Source: Micromonospora sp. WMMD812
GTDB lineage: Bacteria > Actinomycetota > Actinomycetes > Mycobacteriales > Micromonosporaceae
Reading direction: 5' to 3'
Assembly: GCF_027497215.1 (NCBI RefSeq)
Contig: NZ_CP114904.1
Coordinates: forward strand, 5,785,001 to 5,849,000
DNA length: 64,000 bases
Both the position numbers and the translations under genes were made by a program. The notes beneath the pieces are model-generated. The model searched no databases. It saw only the letters and a list, made by a program, of their open reading frames with translations, and was not told the origin of the DNA. Position 1 is the first letter of the stretch; every line of letters begins with the position of its first letter. Of the stretch, positions 1 through 12,385 are shown piece by piece.

Positions 1-1
1 G

Positions 2-379
2 GACACCGACGTGGCCCGGGCGGCCGTCGACGCGGCCCGGTGCCCGGTGGGCGACCAGTCGATGTACAACCGGTGCGACGGCGGCACGGCGAAGGACCTG
101 CGGGGCCGGCTCGGCCGTCCGGTGGCCGGCAAGACGGGCAGCTCCGAGCGGTACGCGACGGAGACCGTGGTCGCCTTCACCCCGCAGCTGGCGGTGGCCT
201 CGCAGGCCACCAATCCGGACGACCCGCGGGACGCGGTCGGTCAGGCGGTGCAGTCCCGCCTGGTGGACGCGGTCGGTGAGGTGCTCTCGTTCGCCCTGCG
301 CGACCAGCCGGTGCGCGACTTCGTGCCACCCAGCGAGCGGACCGCGTACGAGGTCACCGGCGCGCGGGACGGGAACTGA
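2..379 (+). CDS. class A penicillin-binding protein, C-terminal fragment
   Basis: The reading frame is open from the left edge, so only the last 125 or so residues of the protein are present. The KTGSS box (third transpeptidase motif, Lys-Thr-Gly) is followed by a hydrophobic strand and a short tail, as at the end of a transglycosylase/transpeptidase that polymerises and cross-links peptidoglycan outside the membrane. The SxxK and SxN motifs would lie upstream of the window. The stop codon falls inside the end of the convergent oxidoreductase gene (26-bp tail overlap). The class A assignment rests on the look of the C-terminal segment only; a class B enzyme is not excluded. Confidence 0.7.
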   Translation, partial: DTDVARAAVDAARCPVGDQSMYNRCDGGTAKDLRGRLGRPVAGKTGSSERYATETVVAFTPQLAVASQATNPDDPRDAVGQAVQSRLVDAVGEVLSFALRDQPVRDFVPPSERTAYEVTGARDGN

Positions 380-1847
380 CCGAGGGGTCGTCCCGCTCGG
401 CCCCGCGGGCGATGTTGCGGGCCATGCCGCCGAAGACCGCCGCGTGGAACGGCGTGACCGAACCCCAGTAGGCGTGCCCGGCCAGCCCGCGCGGCAGGAA
501 CACCGCCCGCTGGTGGTACCGGCTGCGCCCGCCGTCGGCGGGCAGCACGCGCATCTCCAGCCAGGCCCGGCCGGGCAGCCGCATCTCCGCCCGTAGCCGC
601 AGCAGCTCGCCCGGCACGATCTCCTCCACCCGCCAGAAGTCCAGCGCCTCGCCGACCTGGAGCCGGTGCGGATCGCGCCGGCCCCGGCGCAGCCCGACCC
701 CGCCGATCAGCCGGTCCAGCCAGCCCCGCACCGACCAGGCCAGCGGGAACGAGTACCAGCCGTGCTCGCCACCCACCCCCTCGATCACCCGCCAGAGGGC
801 CTCCGGCGACGCGTCCACCGCCCGCTCCCGCACATCGGTGTACGCGGTGCCGCCCGACCACGCCGGGTCGCTGGGCAGCGGCTCGGCGGGCGCGTCCGGG
901 CCACTCGCGGTGGACCAGCGGGTCTCCACCTGGGCGTCGCGCACCTTCATCAGGGCCAGCTCGACGGCCCGGTCGAAGCTGGTGAGCCCGTCCGGCGGGT
1001 CGGGGACGAAGTCGGCGATGTCGTGCTCGTGCGCGACCGCCTCGTGTATCAGGCTCTCCACCAGCGGTGTGGCGATCGCGTTCGGCACCGGAGTGATCAG
1101 CCCGACCCAGTACGACGAGAGCGTCGGGCTCAGGGGGCGGACCGGCAGGACGAGCCGCCGGGGCAGCCCGGCCACCCGGGCGTACCGCTGCATCATGTCC
1201 CCGAACGTGAGCACGTCCGGCCCGCCGATGTCGAACGCGCGGTTGACCTCGGGCGGCAGGTCCGCGGCGCCGATGAGGTAGCGCAGCACGTCCCGGACCG
1301 CGATCGGCTGGATCCGGTTGCGCACCCAGCGCGGGGTCACCATGACCGGCAGCCGCTCGGTCAGGTAGCGCAGCATCTCGAACGAGGCCGAGCCGGAGCC
1401 GATGATCACCGCGGCCCGGAGCACCGCGGTGGGCACGCCGCTGGCCAGCAGGATCCGGCCGACCTCGGCCCGCGAGCGCAGGTGCGCCGAGGAGCCGCCG
1501 CCGTCCTCCGCCGGCCGCGGCCCGCCGAGGTAGACGATCCGGCGTACGTTGGCGGCGCGGGCGGCGGTGGCGAAGGCCTCCGCCGCCTCGCGGTCGGCCG
1601 ACTCGAACCCGGCCTGCCCGAGCGAGTGGACCAGGTAGTACGCGACGTCCACGTCCGCGAACACGGCCGGCAGGGTCTCCGGCCGGCGGAGGTCGCCCTC
1701 GGCGATCTCCGCCGCCGCCGCCCACGGCACGTCCCGGAGCCGCCCGGCGTGCCGGGCCAGGCAGCGGACCTGGTGCCCCTCGGCCAGGAGCCGGGGCGCC
1801 AGCCGCCCGCCGATGTAGCCGGTGGCGCCGGTGACGAGGCATCTCAT
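354..1847 (-). CDS. NAD(P)H-binding SDR oxidoreductase with DUF2867 domain
   Basis: A 497-residue protein. The N-terminus carries an atypical short-chain dehydrogenase Rossmann motif (GATGYIGG, residues 7-14) in an epimerase-type NmrA-like domain of about 280 residues. The C-terminal part from about residue 330 resembles the DUF2867/SRPBCC-like module often fused to such domains. The substrate is unknown. The ATG start is preceded by a purine-rich stretch. The gene is divergent from glyA, with only 35 bp between start codons, so the two must share promoter DNA. It converges on the partial PBP gene. Family assignment is firm; biochemical role is not predicted. Confidence 0.85.
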   Translation of the reverse strand: MRCLVTGATGYIGGRLAPRLLAEGHQVRCLARHAGRLRDVPWAAAAEIAEGDLRRPETLPAVFADVDVAYYLVHSLGQAGFESADREAAEAFATAARAANVRRIVYLGGPRPAEDGGGSSAHLRSRAEVGRILLASGVPTAVLRAAVIIGSGSASFEMLRYLTERLPVMVTPRWVRNRIQPIAVRDVLRYLIGAADLPPEVNRAFDIGGPDVLTFGDMMQRYARVAGLPRRLVLPVRPLSPTLSSYWVGLITPVPNAIATPLVESLIHEAVAHEHDIADFVPDPPDGLTSFDRAVELALMKVRDAQVETRWSTASGPDAPAEPLPSDPAWSGGTAYTDVRERAVDASPEALWRVIEGVGGEHGWYSFPLAWSVRGWLDRLIGGVGLRRGRRDPHRLQVGEALDFWRVEEIVPGELLRLRAEMRLPGRAWLEMRVLPADGGRSRYHQRAVFLPRGLAGHAYWGSVTPFHAAVFGGMARNIARGAERDDPSVSSRPARR

Positions 1848-1882
1848 GGTTCCCAGTCTGCGGCCCCATAGACTCCTTCGTC

Positions 1883-3172
1883 GTGGACACCGTGACGAGC
1901 ACCTTCTGGGGGCCGGACTTCGACCAGCTCCGGGCGACCGACCCGGAGATCGCCGGCGTCGTGCTCGGCGAGCTGGACCGGTTGCGGGGCGGGCTGCAAC
2001 TGATCGCCAGCGAGAACCTGACCTCGCCCGCGGTGCTGGCCGCGCTCGGCTCGACGCTCACCAACAAGTACGCCGAGGGCTACCCGGGTCGGCGGTACTA
2101 CGGCGGCTGCGCCGAGGTGGACCGGGCCGAGGAGATCGGCATCGCCCGGGCCCGGGAGCTGTTCGGCGCCGAGCACGCCAACCTCCAGCCGCACTCCGGC
2201 GCCAGCGCCAACCTCGCCGCGTACGCGGCCCTGGTGCAGCCGGGGAACACGGTGCTGGCGATGGACCTGCCGCACGGCGGCCACCTCACCCACGGCAGCC
2301 GGGTGAACTTCTCCGGCAAGTGGTTCGCCACGGTCGGCTACACCGTCCGGCCGGACACCGAGCTGATCGACTACGACGAGGTTCGCGACCTGGCCCTGGC
2401 GCACCGGCCGAAGATGATCATCTGTGGCGCGACCGCCTACCCGCGGCTGATCGACTTCGCCCGGTTCCGGGAGATCGCCGACGAGGTCGACGCGTACCTG
2501 ATGGTGGACGCGGCGCACTTCATCGGGCTGGTGGCCGGCGGGGCGATCCCGTCGCCCGTGCCGTACGCCGACGTCGTCTGCCTCACCACGCACAAGGTGC
2601 TCCGCGGGCCGCGCGGCGGCATGATCCTCTGCCGCGAGCCGCTGGCCCAGCGAATCGACAAGGCGGTCTTCCCGTTCACCCAGGGCGGCCCGCTGATGCA
2701 CGCGGTGGCGGCCAAGGCGGTGGCGCTGCGCGAGGCCGCCCAGCCCGAGTTCCGCACGTACGCGTCCCAGGTGGTCGCCAACGCGCAGGCGCTCGCCGCC
2801 GGGCTGGCCGCCGAGGGGATGCGGCCGGTCTCCGGCGGCACCGACACCCACCTGGCCCTGATCGACCTGCGCGACGTCGACGTGACCGGTGCGGACGCCG
2901 AGGCGCGCTGCGACGCCGCCGCGATCACCCTCAACAAGAACGCGATCCCGTACGACCCGCAGAAGCCGATGGTCGCGTCCGGCATCCGGGTGGGCACGCC
3001 GAGCGTCACCACCCAGGGCATGCGGGAGGGGGAGATGCGGCAGATCGCCGCCCTGATCGCCCGCGCGGTCCGGGCCGATCCGTCGGCGCCCGGCGGCGCC
3101 GACGAGCTGGCCCGGGTCGGCGCCGAGGTGACCGAGCTGGTGGCCGCGTTCCCGGCGTACCCCCGTGGCTGA
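1883..3172 (+). CDS. glyA: serine hydroxymethyltransferase
   Basis: A 429-residue PLP enzyme that interconverts serine and glycine while charging tetrahydrofolate with one-carbon units. Family motifs run the whole length: LIASENLTS near residue 40, YPGRRYYGG near 70, an HGGHLTHG region, and the PLP lysine K238 in [12 protein letters not shown]. The residue after the lysine is Val, where most GlyA proteins have Thr. The start is GTG. Its 3' end overlaps the next gene by 8 bp, so it is probably co-transcribed with that membrane protein and lies just ahead of the ATP synthase genes. The length is typical. Confidence 0.95.
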   Translation: MDTVTSTFWGPDFDQLRATDPEIAGVVLGELDRLRGGLQLIASENLTSPAVLAALGSTLTNKYAEGYPGRRYYGGCAEVDRAEEIGIARARELFGAEHANLQPHSGASANLAAYAALVQPGNTVLAMDLPHGGHLTHGSRVNFSGKWFATVGYTVRPDTELIDYDEVRDLALAHRPKMIICGATAYPRLIDFARFREIADEVDAYLMVDAAHFIGLVAGGAIPSPVPYADVVCLTTHKVLRGPRGGMILCREPLAQRIDKAVFPFTQGGPLMHAVAAKAVALREAAQPEFRTYASQVVANAQALAAGLAAEGMRPVSGGTDTHLALIDLRDVDVTGADAEARCDAAAITLNKNAIPYDPQKPMVASGIRVGTPSVTTQGMREGEMRQIAALIARAVRADPSAPGGADELARVGAEVTELVAAFPAYPRG

Positions 3173-3596
3173 GCCCGGGGCCCGGACGGCGGAGGCGGCC
3201 GAGGACCGGGGCTGGCGGCTGCGCCACCTGCCGCTGCTGCTGGCGGCTTCGGCGGTCATGGGCGCGGTCGCGGCGGTGGTCGGGGGCGTGGCCGGCGGGG
3301 GTGACGCGGCGATCGGCGCCGCCGCCGGGGTGGCCGTGACCGCGTTCAGCTACACGCTCACCACCGTCGTGCTGGCCTGGGCCGACTCCCGCGACAGTCA
3401 GCTGGTGCTGCCGTTCGGGCTGGGCCTCTACGTCGCCAAGTTCACTCTTCTGGGTGCGGTGATGGTCGGCGTGGCGTCCACCGGCTGGCCCGGTCTCATC
3501 CCGCTCTGCCTGGGCATCGCCGCGGGCGTGGTGGTGTGGACGGGCGTGCATATCTGGTGGCTCACCACCGTCCACGCGCGGCGGACGCGCGGCTGA
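3165..3596 (+). CDS. small integral membrane protein upstream of the ATP synthase operon
   Basis: A 143-residue protein with four predicted membrane segments (roughly residues 24-45, 47-70, 82-102 and 105-128) and short polar ends. The N-terminus is acidic and Arg-containing. The GTG start overlaps the glyA stop codon, so translation is probably coupled. Position suggests an AtpI-like (subunit I family) helper of Fo assembly, but the sequence shows no diagnostic motif and that role is inferred from context only. An intergenic gap of 193 bp separates it from the next atp gene. Confidence 0.75.
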   Translation: MAEPGARTAEAAEDRGWRLRHLPLLLAASAVMGAVAAVVGGVAGGGDAAIGAAAGVAVTAFSYTLTTVVLAWADSRDSQLVLPFGLGLYVAKFTLLGAVMVGVASTGWPGLIPLCLGIAAGVVVWTGVHIWWLTTVHARRTRG

Positions 3597-3789
3597 CCGA
3601 CCTGGACAGACGCGACTCGTCTCATTCCTCGGACGGCGCGCCGATGTGTCCCCGATCGGTCATTCTCTCTCTCCCGGAAGGGGAGTAGCGTGCCTCCAGA
3701 CGACTTCGCCCGCCCGTGTCCCACACAACCAGGTTGTGCGGGGGGTGAGGCACAGCCTCGTCCACTCGACTGATATCGTTCGCCCCGTC

Positions 3790-4026
3790 ATGGCCGGTGA
3801 CCAGAAACCCCCCAGCGCTGGCGGCCCGGGCGACGTTCCGTCCGGTGCCGGTCAGGGCTGGACCGCGCTCAGCTACCTGATCGCGGGCATGCTCGTGTGG
3901 GGCTTCATCGGCTGGCTGGTCGACCGGTGGCTGGACACCGGTGGCGTCGCCACCGGGATCGGGATCGTGCTCGGCATGGCCGGGGGCGTCTTCCTGGTCA
4001 TCCGCAAGCTGGGCACGCCTCAATAG
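3790..4026 (+). CDS. AtpZ/AtpI-family ATP synthase accessory protein
   Basis: A 78-residue protein with two membrane helices (about residues 24-43 and 50-70) joined by a short VDRWLDTG loop, after a Pro/Gly-rich cytoplasmic N-terminus. This matches the small AtpZ/AtpI-like family found just before atpB in many operons, where it is linked to c-ring assembly or cation handling. The frame is open further upstream, but the ATG at 3790 is chosen because the family pattern begins there and the upstream residues look non-coding. It ends 11 bp before atpB, so it is probably the first gene of the atp transcript. Confidence 0.8.
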   Translation: MAGDQKPPSAGGPGDVPSGAGQGWTALSYLIAGMLVWGFIGWLVDRWLDTGGVATGIGIVLGMAGGVFLVIRKLGTPQ

Positions 4027-4037
4027 GAAGGGACGCG

Positions 4038-4835
4038 GTGTTCGGACAGTCGAACGTCCTGGCACAGGGCGAGGTTGAGTTCCCACCCAGCGTGGAGGAT
4101 TTCTACCTGCCCAGCATCGCCCCCTGGGGCGCGCACAACAACTACTGGTTCACCAAGATCACGCTCATGGTGTGGCTGGCGGTCGGGATCCTGATCCTGT
4201 TCTTCCTGCTGAGCTACCGGAACCCGAAGCTGGTGCCGACCAAGAAGCAGTGGTTCGCCGAGTCGATCTACGGCTTCGTGCGGAACAACATCGCGGTCGA
4301 CATGATCGGGCACGCGGGCGTGCGGTTCGCGCCGTACTTCACCACGCTCTTCTGCTTCGTGCTGCTGACGAACGCGTTCGCGATCATCCCGTTCTTCCAG
4401 ATCTCGCCGAACTCGCACATCGCCTTCCCGGCCTTCCTCGCCCTGATCAGCTATGTGCTCTTCAACTGGGTCGGCATCAAGCAGCACGGCTTCGTCAAGT
4501 ACTTCAAGAACTCCCTGATCCCGCCGGCGCCCTGGTACATCCTGCCGCTGCTGATCCCGATCGAGGCGTTCTCGACGTTCCTGGTCCGGCCGTTCTCGCT
4601 GGCCGTCCGTCTGTTCGCGAACATGTTCGCCGGCCACATGCTCCTGCTGGTCTTCACGCTCGGCGGCTTCGCGATGCTCAACGCCAACGCCCTGCTGGCG
4701 CCGGTCTCGGTGGTGTCCTGGCTGATGACCATCGCGCTGACCTTCCTCGAGTTCCTGGTGATCGTGCTGCAGGCCTACGTCTTCACGGTGCTGACCGCCA
4801 GCTACGTGCAGGGCGCGCTCGCCGAGGAACACTGA
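4038..4835 (+). CDS. atpB: F0F1 ATP synthase subunit a
   Basis: A 265-residue membrane subunit that forms the proton half-channels against the c-ring. The hallmark segment LAVRLFANMFAGH holds the essential stator arginine, followed by long hydrophobic helices to the C-terminus. The GTG start at 4038 is chosen because GGAAGGGA lies just upstream and the following residues fit actinobacterial AtpB N-termini. The frame is open further upstream but overlaps the preceding gene there. It belongs to the co-directional atpB-E-F-H-A-G-D cluster. Confidence 0.95.
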   Translation: MFGQSNVLAQGEVEFPPSVEDFYLPSIAPWGAHNNYWFTKITLMVWLAVGILILFFLLSYRNPKLVPTKKQWFAESIYGFVRNNIAVDMIGHAGVRFAPYFTTLFCFVLLTNAFAIIPFFQISPNSHIAFPAFLALISYVLFNWVGIKQHGFVKYFKNSLIPPAPWYILPLLIPIEAFSTFLVRPFSLAVRLFANMFAGHMLLLVFTLGGFAMLNANALLAPVSVVSWLMTIALTFLEFLVIVLQAYVFTVLTASYVQGALAEEH

Positions 4836-4884
4836 TCCACTCGCACCAACCGTTGTCGTCCCGCGTGAGAGTCACGCGTGATAA

Positions 4885-5139
<255 letters not shown>

Positions 5140-5168
5140 TCCCGTCCCAGTAGACCGGGAGGTCATCC

Positions 5169-5708
5169 ATGTACTTCCTCGCCGCAGAGGGTGGTGAGTC
5201 GACCCACAACCCGATCCTTCCGCTCTGGCAGGAGATCGTGGTCGGTGGCATCGCCTTCATCGTGCTCTGCTTCGTGCTGATGAAGTTCGTCTTCCCCCGC
5301 ATGGAGCAGACGTTCCAGGCGCGGGTCGACGCGATCGAGGGCGGCATCAAGCGTGCCGAGGCCGCCCAGGCCGAGGCGGGCCAGCTGCTCGAGCAGTACC
5401 GCGCGCAGCTCGCCGAGGCGCGTACCGACGCCGCCAAGATCCGGGACGACGCCCGGGCCGATGCCGAGGGCATCCGGCAGGACATCCTCGCCAAGGCGCG
5501 GGAGGAGTCCGACCGGATCATCGCGGCCGGCAAGGACCAGCTCGCCGCCGAGCGGGCCACCATCGTGCGCGAGCTGCGCGCGGAGGTCGGCACGATCGCG
5601 GTCGACCTGGCCAGCAAGATCGTTGGTGAGTCGCTCGCCGACGAGGCGCGTCGCAAGGGCACCGTCGACCGGTTCCTGAGCAGCCTCGAGAGCACGGGGG
5701 CCCGCTGA
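5169..5708 (+). CDS. atpF: F0F1 ATP synthase subunit b
   Basis: A 179-residue peripheral-stalk subunit. One N-terminal membrane helix (about residues 22-43) is followed by a long Ala/Glu/Arg-rich amphipathic coiled coil and a C-terminal segment that contacts delta. The ATG has a GGGAGG Shine-Dalgarno sequence. Its stop codon shares one base with the atpH start (TGATG), a sign of translational coupling. Confidence 0.95.
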   Translation: MYFLAAEGGESTHNPILPLWQEIVVGGIAFIVLCFVLMKFVFPRMEQTFQARVDAIEGGIKRAEAAQAEAGQLLEQYRAQLAEARTDAAKIRDDARADAEGIRQDILAKAREESDRIIAAGKDQLAAERATIVRELRAEVGTIAVDLASKIVGESLADEARRKGTVDRFLSSLESTGAR

Positions 5709-6529
5709 TGCAGGCCGCCAGCCGGGAGTCGTACCAGGCCGCGGCGGAGCACCTGGAGACGTACGTCCGTGGCTCGGAGCCGTCGGCGGTGGTCTCCGCC
5801 GCCGACGACCTCCTCTCCGTCGCCGCCCTGCTGCGGCGCGAGCCGCGGCTGCGCCGCGCGCTCTCCGAGCCGGCGCGGTCCGGCGCGGACCGCGCCGGCC
5901 TGCTGGGCGACATGCTGCGCGGCAAGATCGGCGCGGAGGCGCTCGACCTGCTCAGCACGCTGGTCAGGGGCCGGTGGTCGGCGCCGTCGGAACTGCTCGA
6001 CGGTGCCGAGCGGCTGGGCGTGGAGGCGCTGCTGGCCAGCGCCGACAAGGCCGGTGACCTCGGCGAGGTGGAGGACGAGCTGTTCCGCTTCGGGCAGGTC
6101 GTCTCCGGCCAGTCGGACCTCGCCGCCGTGCTGGCCGACTCGGTCGCCCCGGCGGCGCAGCGGGCCAGCCTGGTCCGCGAGCTGCTCGAGGGCAAGGCCC
6201 GGCCGGTGACCGTCCGCCTCGTCGAGGTGGCGCTGGGCGGCTTCGGTGGACGCTCCTTCGTCGGGGCGCTCACCCGGCTGGTCGAACTCGCCGCCGACCG
6301 GCGGGACCGGCAGGTCGCGTACGTGACCGTGGCGGCCCCGTTGAGTGACGAGGAGGAGCAGCGCCTGGGCGCTCGCCTCTCCGCGATATACGGTCGGGAA
6401 GTGTCCGTCCGACAGACGGTGAACCCCGACGTCCTGGGTGGCGTGAGCGTGCGGGTCGGTTCCGACCTGTACGACGGCACCGTCCTGCGCCGCCTCAACG
6501 AGACCCGCAACGCGCTCGCGAAGCGCTGA
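5708..6529 (+). CDS. atpH: F0F1 ATP synthase subunit delta
   Basis: A 273-residue OSCP/delta subunit linking the b stalk to the top of F1. Actinobacterial delta subunits of this length carry an extra N-terminal helical region (here about residues 1-90) before the usual 180-residue delta domain. The conserved end motif, a VNPDVLGG-VRVG strand followed by a D-G-T-V-L-R-R-L segment, is present. It starts inside the atpF stop codon. A 93-bp gap follows before atpA. Confidence 0.93.
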   Translation: MQAASRESYQAAAEHLETYVRGSEPSAVVSAADDLLSVAALLRREPRLRRALSEPARSGADRAGLLGDMLRGKIGAEALDLLSTLVRGRWSAPSELLDGAERLGVEALLASADKAGDLGEVEDELFRFGQVVSGQSDLAAVLADSVAPAAQRASLVRELLEGKARPVTVRLVEVALGGFGGRSFVGALTRLVELAADRRDRQVAYVTVAAPLSDEEEQRLGARLSAIYGREVSVRQTVNPDVLGGVSVRVGSDLYDGTVLRRLNETRNALAKR

Positions 6530-6622
6530 CCGGCTCCGCCGCGCAGCGCCCTGAATGACACACGCCATTCGGACCGGTCGGTACTAGGTATCCCGGGCCC
6601 CTGATACTTAAGGAAGCAGAGG

Positions 6623-8275
6623 ATGGCCGAGCTGACCATCTCGACGGACGAGATCCGCGGCGCCCTGGAGCGCTACGTCTCGTCCTACTCGACCGACGTC
6701 TCCCGCGAGGAGGTCGGCACCGTCTCCGACACCGGCGACGGCATCGCCCACGTCGAGGGGCTGCCCTCGACCAAGACCAACGAGCTGCTGGAGTTCGAGG
6801 ACGGCACGCTCGGCGTGGCGCTGAACCTCGACGTCCGGGAGATCGGTGTCGTCGTTCTCGGTGACTCCGCCAAGCTGGAGGAGGGTCAGCGGGTCAAGCG
6901 CACCGACCGGGTGCTCTCCGTGCCGGTCGGCGACGCTTTCCTCGGCCGCGTGGTCAACGCGCTCGGCCAGCCGATCGACGGCCTCGGCGACATCGCCGAC
7001 GAGGGCTACCGCGAGCTGGAGCTGCAGGCCCCGAACGTGATGGCCCGGCAGTCGGTGTTCGAGCCGCTGCAGACCGGCATCAAGGCGATCGACGCGATGA
7101 CGCCGATCGGCCGGGGCCAGCGGCAGCTGATCATCGGTGACCGGAAGACCGGCAAGACCACGGTCGCCCTGGACGCCATCCTCAACCAGCGGGCGAACTG
7201 GCGCTCCGGCGACCCGAAGAAGCAGGTCCGCTGCATCTACGTCGCCATCGGCCAGAAGGCCTCCACGATCGCCTCGATCAAGGGCCAGCTCGAAGAGGCG
7301 GGCGCGATGGAGTACACCACGATCGTGGCCTCCCCGGCGTCGGACCCGGCCGGCTTCAAGTACATCGCCCCCTACACCGGCTCGTCCATCGGGCAGCACT
7401 GGATGTACGGCGGCAAGCACGTCCTGATCGTCTTCGACGACCTGAGCAAGCAGGCCGAGGCGTACCGCGCCGTGTCGCTGCTGCTGCGCCGCCCGCCGGG
7501 CCGCGAGGCCTACCCGGGTGACGTCTTCTACCTGCACTCCCGGCTGCTGGAGCGCTGCGCGAAGCTCTCCGACGAGCTGGGTGGCGGCTCGATGACCGGT
7601 CTGCCGATCATCGAGACGAAGGCCAACGACATCTCGGCCTTCATCCCGACCAACGTCATCTCGATCACCGACGGTCAGATCTTCCTCGAGACCGACCTGT
7701 TCAACCAGGGCGTCCGGCCGGCGATCAACGTCGGCACCTCGGTCTCCCGGGTCGGTGGCGCCGCGCAGGTGAAGCCGATGCGCAAGGTCGCCGGTTCGCT
7801 GCGGCTCAACCTGGCCCAGTACCGGGAGCTGGAGGCGTTCGCCGCCTTCGCCTCCGACCTGGACAAGGCCTCCCGGGCCCAGCTGGACCGCGGCGTCCGC
7901 CTGGTCGAGCTGCTCAAGCAGCCGAACTACTCGCCGTACCCGGTGCAGGAGGAGGTCGTCTCGGTCTGGGCCGGCACCGAGGGCAAGCTCGACGACGTCC
8001 CGGTCGGCGAGATCCGCCGCTTCGAGTCGGAGTTCCTCCAGTACCTGCGGCACAAGCACGAGGGTGTGCTGGCCGGGATCGCCGACAACAAGTGGGACGA
8101 CGACATCACCGCCACCCTGGACGCCGCGATCACCGAGTTCAAGCAGGTCTTCCTCGGCAAGGAGGACGAGCGCACGATCAACGAGGCGCCGGCCGCGCCG
8201 CTTGAGGGTGACGAGAACCGCGAGACGGTGACCCGCTTCCGCGACGGCGCGACCGACCGCCCGGCCGAGAGCTGA
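6623..8275 (+). CDS. atpA: F0F1 ATP synthase subunit alpha
   Basis: A 550-residue non-catalytic nucleotide-binding subunit of F1. The P-loop GDRKTGKT lies near residue 172, and the family signature [14 protein letters not shown] is at about residues 371-384. The C-terminus is extended and acidic, as in other actinobacteria. AAGGAAG lies upstream of the ATG. The downstream gene atpG begins four bases after the stop. Confidence 0.97.
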   Translation: MAELTISTDEIRGALERYVSSYSTDVSREEVGTVSDTGDGIAHVEGLPSTKTNELLEFEDGTLGVALNLDVREIGVVVLGDSAKLEEGQRVKRTDRVLSVPVGDAFLGRVVNALGQPIDGLGDIADEGYRELELQAPNVMARQSVFEPLQTGIKAIDAMTPIGRGQRQLIIGDRKTGKTTVALDAILNQRANWRSGDPKKQVRCIYVAIGQKASTIASIKGQLEEAGAMEYTTIVASPASDPAGFKYIAPYTGSSIGQHWMYGGKHVLIVFDDLSKQAEAYRAVSLLLRRPPGREAYPGDVFYLHSRLLERCAKLSDELGGGSMTGLPIIETKANDISAFIPTNVISITDGQIFLETDLFNQGVRPAINVGTSVSRVGGAAQVKPMRKVAGSLRLNLAQYRELEAFAAFASDLDKASRAQLDRGVRLVELLKQPNYSPYPVQEEVVSVWAGTEGKLDDVPVGEIRRFESEFLQYLRHKHEGVLAGIADNKWDDDITATLDAAITEFKQVFLGKEDERTINEAPAAPLEGDENRETVTRFRDGATDRPAES

Positions 8276-8279
8276 TCCC

Positions 8280-10645
<2,366 letters not shown>

Positions 10646-10658
10646 TCATGCCCGAGTA

Positions 10659-10696
10659 AAAAGGCCGCCCCGGCATTGCCGGGGCGGCCTTTTGTT
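10659..10696 (+). terminator. intrinsic terminator after atpD
   Basis: A perfect 12-bp GC stem (GGCCGCCCCGGC with its complement) and a 3-nt loop are flanked by AAAA on the left and TTTTGTT on the right. It is the best-formed terminator in the window and sits directly after atpD. Confidence 0.93.
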
Positions 10697-10766
10697 CATC
10701 TTCAGGCTCTATCATCGCCGCTGCCCGGTTCCTGGTGCGCGGCGGGAACGGACGCCGCAGTGTACC

Positions 10767-10788
10767 GTTCATCGCGCGTTCAGCGGGT
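10767..10788 (+). promoter_or_regulatory. possible PHO-box-like direct repeat upstream of the LCP gene
   Basis: GTTCA occurs at 10767 and again at 10778, an 11-bp period like the direct-repeat units bound by actinobacterial PhoP. It lies about 70-90 bp before the LCP start codon. Only the first five bases of each unit fit well, so this is a weak candidate. Confidence 0.25.
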
Positions 10789-10856
10789 TGATCGCCGATC
10801 CGTGCAACTTTTTCGGCTACGTGCGCCGTCTTCATAGGCAGGCGTGACGAACGGAG

Positions 10857-11999
10857 ATGCTCGTGGGTAAGGCCGGCAAGAACGGCCGGAAGAAGTCCAT
10901 CTGGCGCGGTGTGCCACGGTGGGCCCGGGTCTGCACCGCCTTCGGGGTCGTGCTGATGATGCTCAGCGGCGCGATGCTGGTCGGCACCGAGGTCCTGTTG
11001 GCCCGCTACGAGGGCTCGGTGGGCAAGGCCGACCTCTTCGGCGACCAGGCCGCCGGCGCCAAGGAGCGCAAGAGCGACATCAAGGGCCCGCTGAACATCC
11101 TGCTGGTCGGCATCGACCCGCGGAACCCGGAGACGCCGCCGCTGGCCGACTCGATCATGGTGCTGCACGTGCCGGCCTCGATGGATCGGGCCTACCTCTT
11201 CTCCATGCCGCGCGACCTCTACGTGGAGATCCCGCCGTTCGAGCCGGCGCACTTCCGCGGCGAGCGCACGAAGCTCAACGCCGCGATGTCCTTCGGCAGC
11301 CAGATCCCCGGCAAGAACCCGGATGCCGCCCGCGGCTTCGAGCTGCTCTCGAAGACCGTGCAGAAGGAGACCGGGATCAAGCGGTTCGACGCCGGCGCGA
11401 TCATCAACTTCACCGGCTTCCAGAAGATCGTCGACGCGATGGGCGGCGTCGACATGTACATCGAGCGGGAGGTGCGCTCCGAGCACCGCGAGCCGAGCGG
11501 CCGGCACCGGGAGGGCAAGCCGGGCGGTGGGGGCTACGTCGGGCCGCAGGCGGTGTACAAGAAGGGCAACCAGCACCTGAGCGGCTGGCAGGCGCTGGAC
11601 TACGTGCGCCAGCGCTACCCGAAGAACGGCGTGCCGGACTCCGACTACGGCCGGCAGCGCCACCAGCAGCAGTTCGTCAAGGCGATGGCGGGGCAGGCGT
11701 TCAGCGCCGACGTGGTGACCAACCCCATCAAGCTGGACAAGGTGCTCCGCGCGGCCGGGCAGTCGTTGATCTTCAGCGGCCGGGGCAACAGCGTGGTCGA
11801 CTTCGCGCTCGCGCTGAAGAACATCCGCCCGAACACCATCCAGATGATCAAGCTGCCGGGCGGCGGGGTCTACGAGGGCAAGACGTACAAGGGCGAGCAG
11901 TTCCAGGCCGGGGTGAGCGACTTCTTCGCCGCCCTGCACAACGAGCAGCTCGACCCGTTCCTGCTGGAACACCCGGAGTTCGTGAACAAGACCAAGTAG
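10857..11999 (+). CDS. LCP (LytR-CpsA-Psr) family cell-wall polymer ligase
   Basis: A 380-residue membrane-anchored protein that in this family attaches teichoic or other glycopolymers from lipid carriers to peptidoglycan. It has a basic N-terminus, one membrane helix (about residues 20-43) and an extracellular LCP domain with the core pattern DSIMVLHV-SMPRDLYVEIP, a GVDMYIE segment, and YVRQRYP...DYGRQRHQQ with the catalytic or binding arginines. The start is ATG at 10857; a GTG two codons on is possible. Its placement between atpD and atpC is unusual; the 211-bp upstream region holds the atpD terminator and probably its own promoter. Confidence 0.9.
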   Translation: MLVGKAGKNGRKKSIWRGVPRWARVCTAFGVVLMMLSGAMLVGTEVLLARYEGSVGKADLFGDQAAGAKERKSDIKGPLNILLVGIDPRNPETPPLADSIMVLHVPASMDRAYLFSMPRDLYVEIPPFEPAHFRGERTKLNAAMSFGSQIPGKNPDAARGFELLSKTVQKETGIKRFDAGAIINFTGFQKIVDAMGGVDMYIEREVRSEHREPSGRHREGKPGGGGYVGPQAVYKKGNQHLSGWQALDYVRQRYPKNGVPDSDYGRQRHQQQFVKAMAGQAFSADVVTNPIKLDKVLRAAGQSLIFSGRGNSVVDFALALKNIRPNTIQMIKLPGGGVYEGKTYKGEQFQAGVSDFFAALHNEQLDPFLLEHPEFVNKTK

Positions 12000-12088
12000 T
12001 CGTGGCGCACCTCTCGCCACCCGCGTTGGGGACGCTGTGGCGGCGGGACTAGACTTTGCCCAACCCGCCGCCGCAGCAAGGAGACAGC

Positions 12089-12373
12089 GTGGCACAGCAG
12101 CTTCACGTCGAGCTGGTAGCCGTCGAGGAGAAGGTCTGGTCCGGCGACGCCGAGATGGTGGTCGCTCGCACGACCGAGGGTGAGCTCGGTGTGCTGCCGG
12201 GGCACGCGCCGCTGCTCGGCCAGCTCGCCGAGCCCGGCCAGGTCCGCATCAAGCTCGCCGGCGGCGAGCAGGTCTCCTACGAGGTGGCCGGCGGCTTCCT
12301 CTCGGTGAGCGCCGAGGGTGTGACCGTCCTCGCCGAGAGCGCCACCCCGGTCGACGCCGCGCAGAGTCGCTGA
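12089..12373 (+). CDS. atpC: F0F1 ATP synthase subunit epsilon
   Basis: A 94-residue protein: the N-terminal beta-sandwich of epsilon (LHVELVAVEEKVWSGDA..., GELGVLPGHAPLL) with only a short C-terminus. The long inhibitory helical hairpin of some bacteria is absent, as is common in actinobacteria. The GTG at 12089 is chosen because AAGGAG lies just upstream; an ATG 33 bp earlier gives an unlikely Pro-rich extension. It is separated from atpD by a terminator and the LCP gene, and followed 12 bp later by the DUF2550 gene. Confidence 0.94.
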   Translation: MAQQLHVELVAVEEKVWSGDAEMVVARTTEGELGVLPGHAPLLGQLAEPGQVRIKLAGGEQVSYEVAGGFLSVSAEGVTVLAESATPVDAAQSR

Positions 12374-12385
12374 GCCGACCCGTCG

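Noticed and set aside
10763..10784. TACCGTTCA and CGCGTTCAG before the LCP gene as copies of the acyl-CoA operator
   Set aside because: The TTAG half-site is absent at the required spacing; the two GTTCA units fit an 11-bp direct repeat better.
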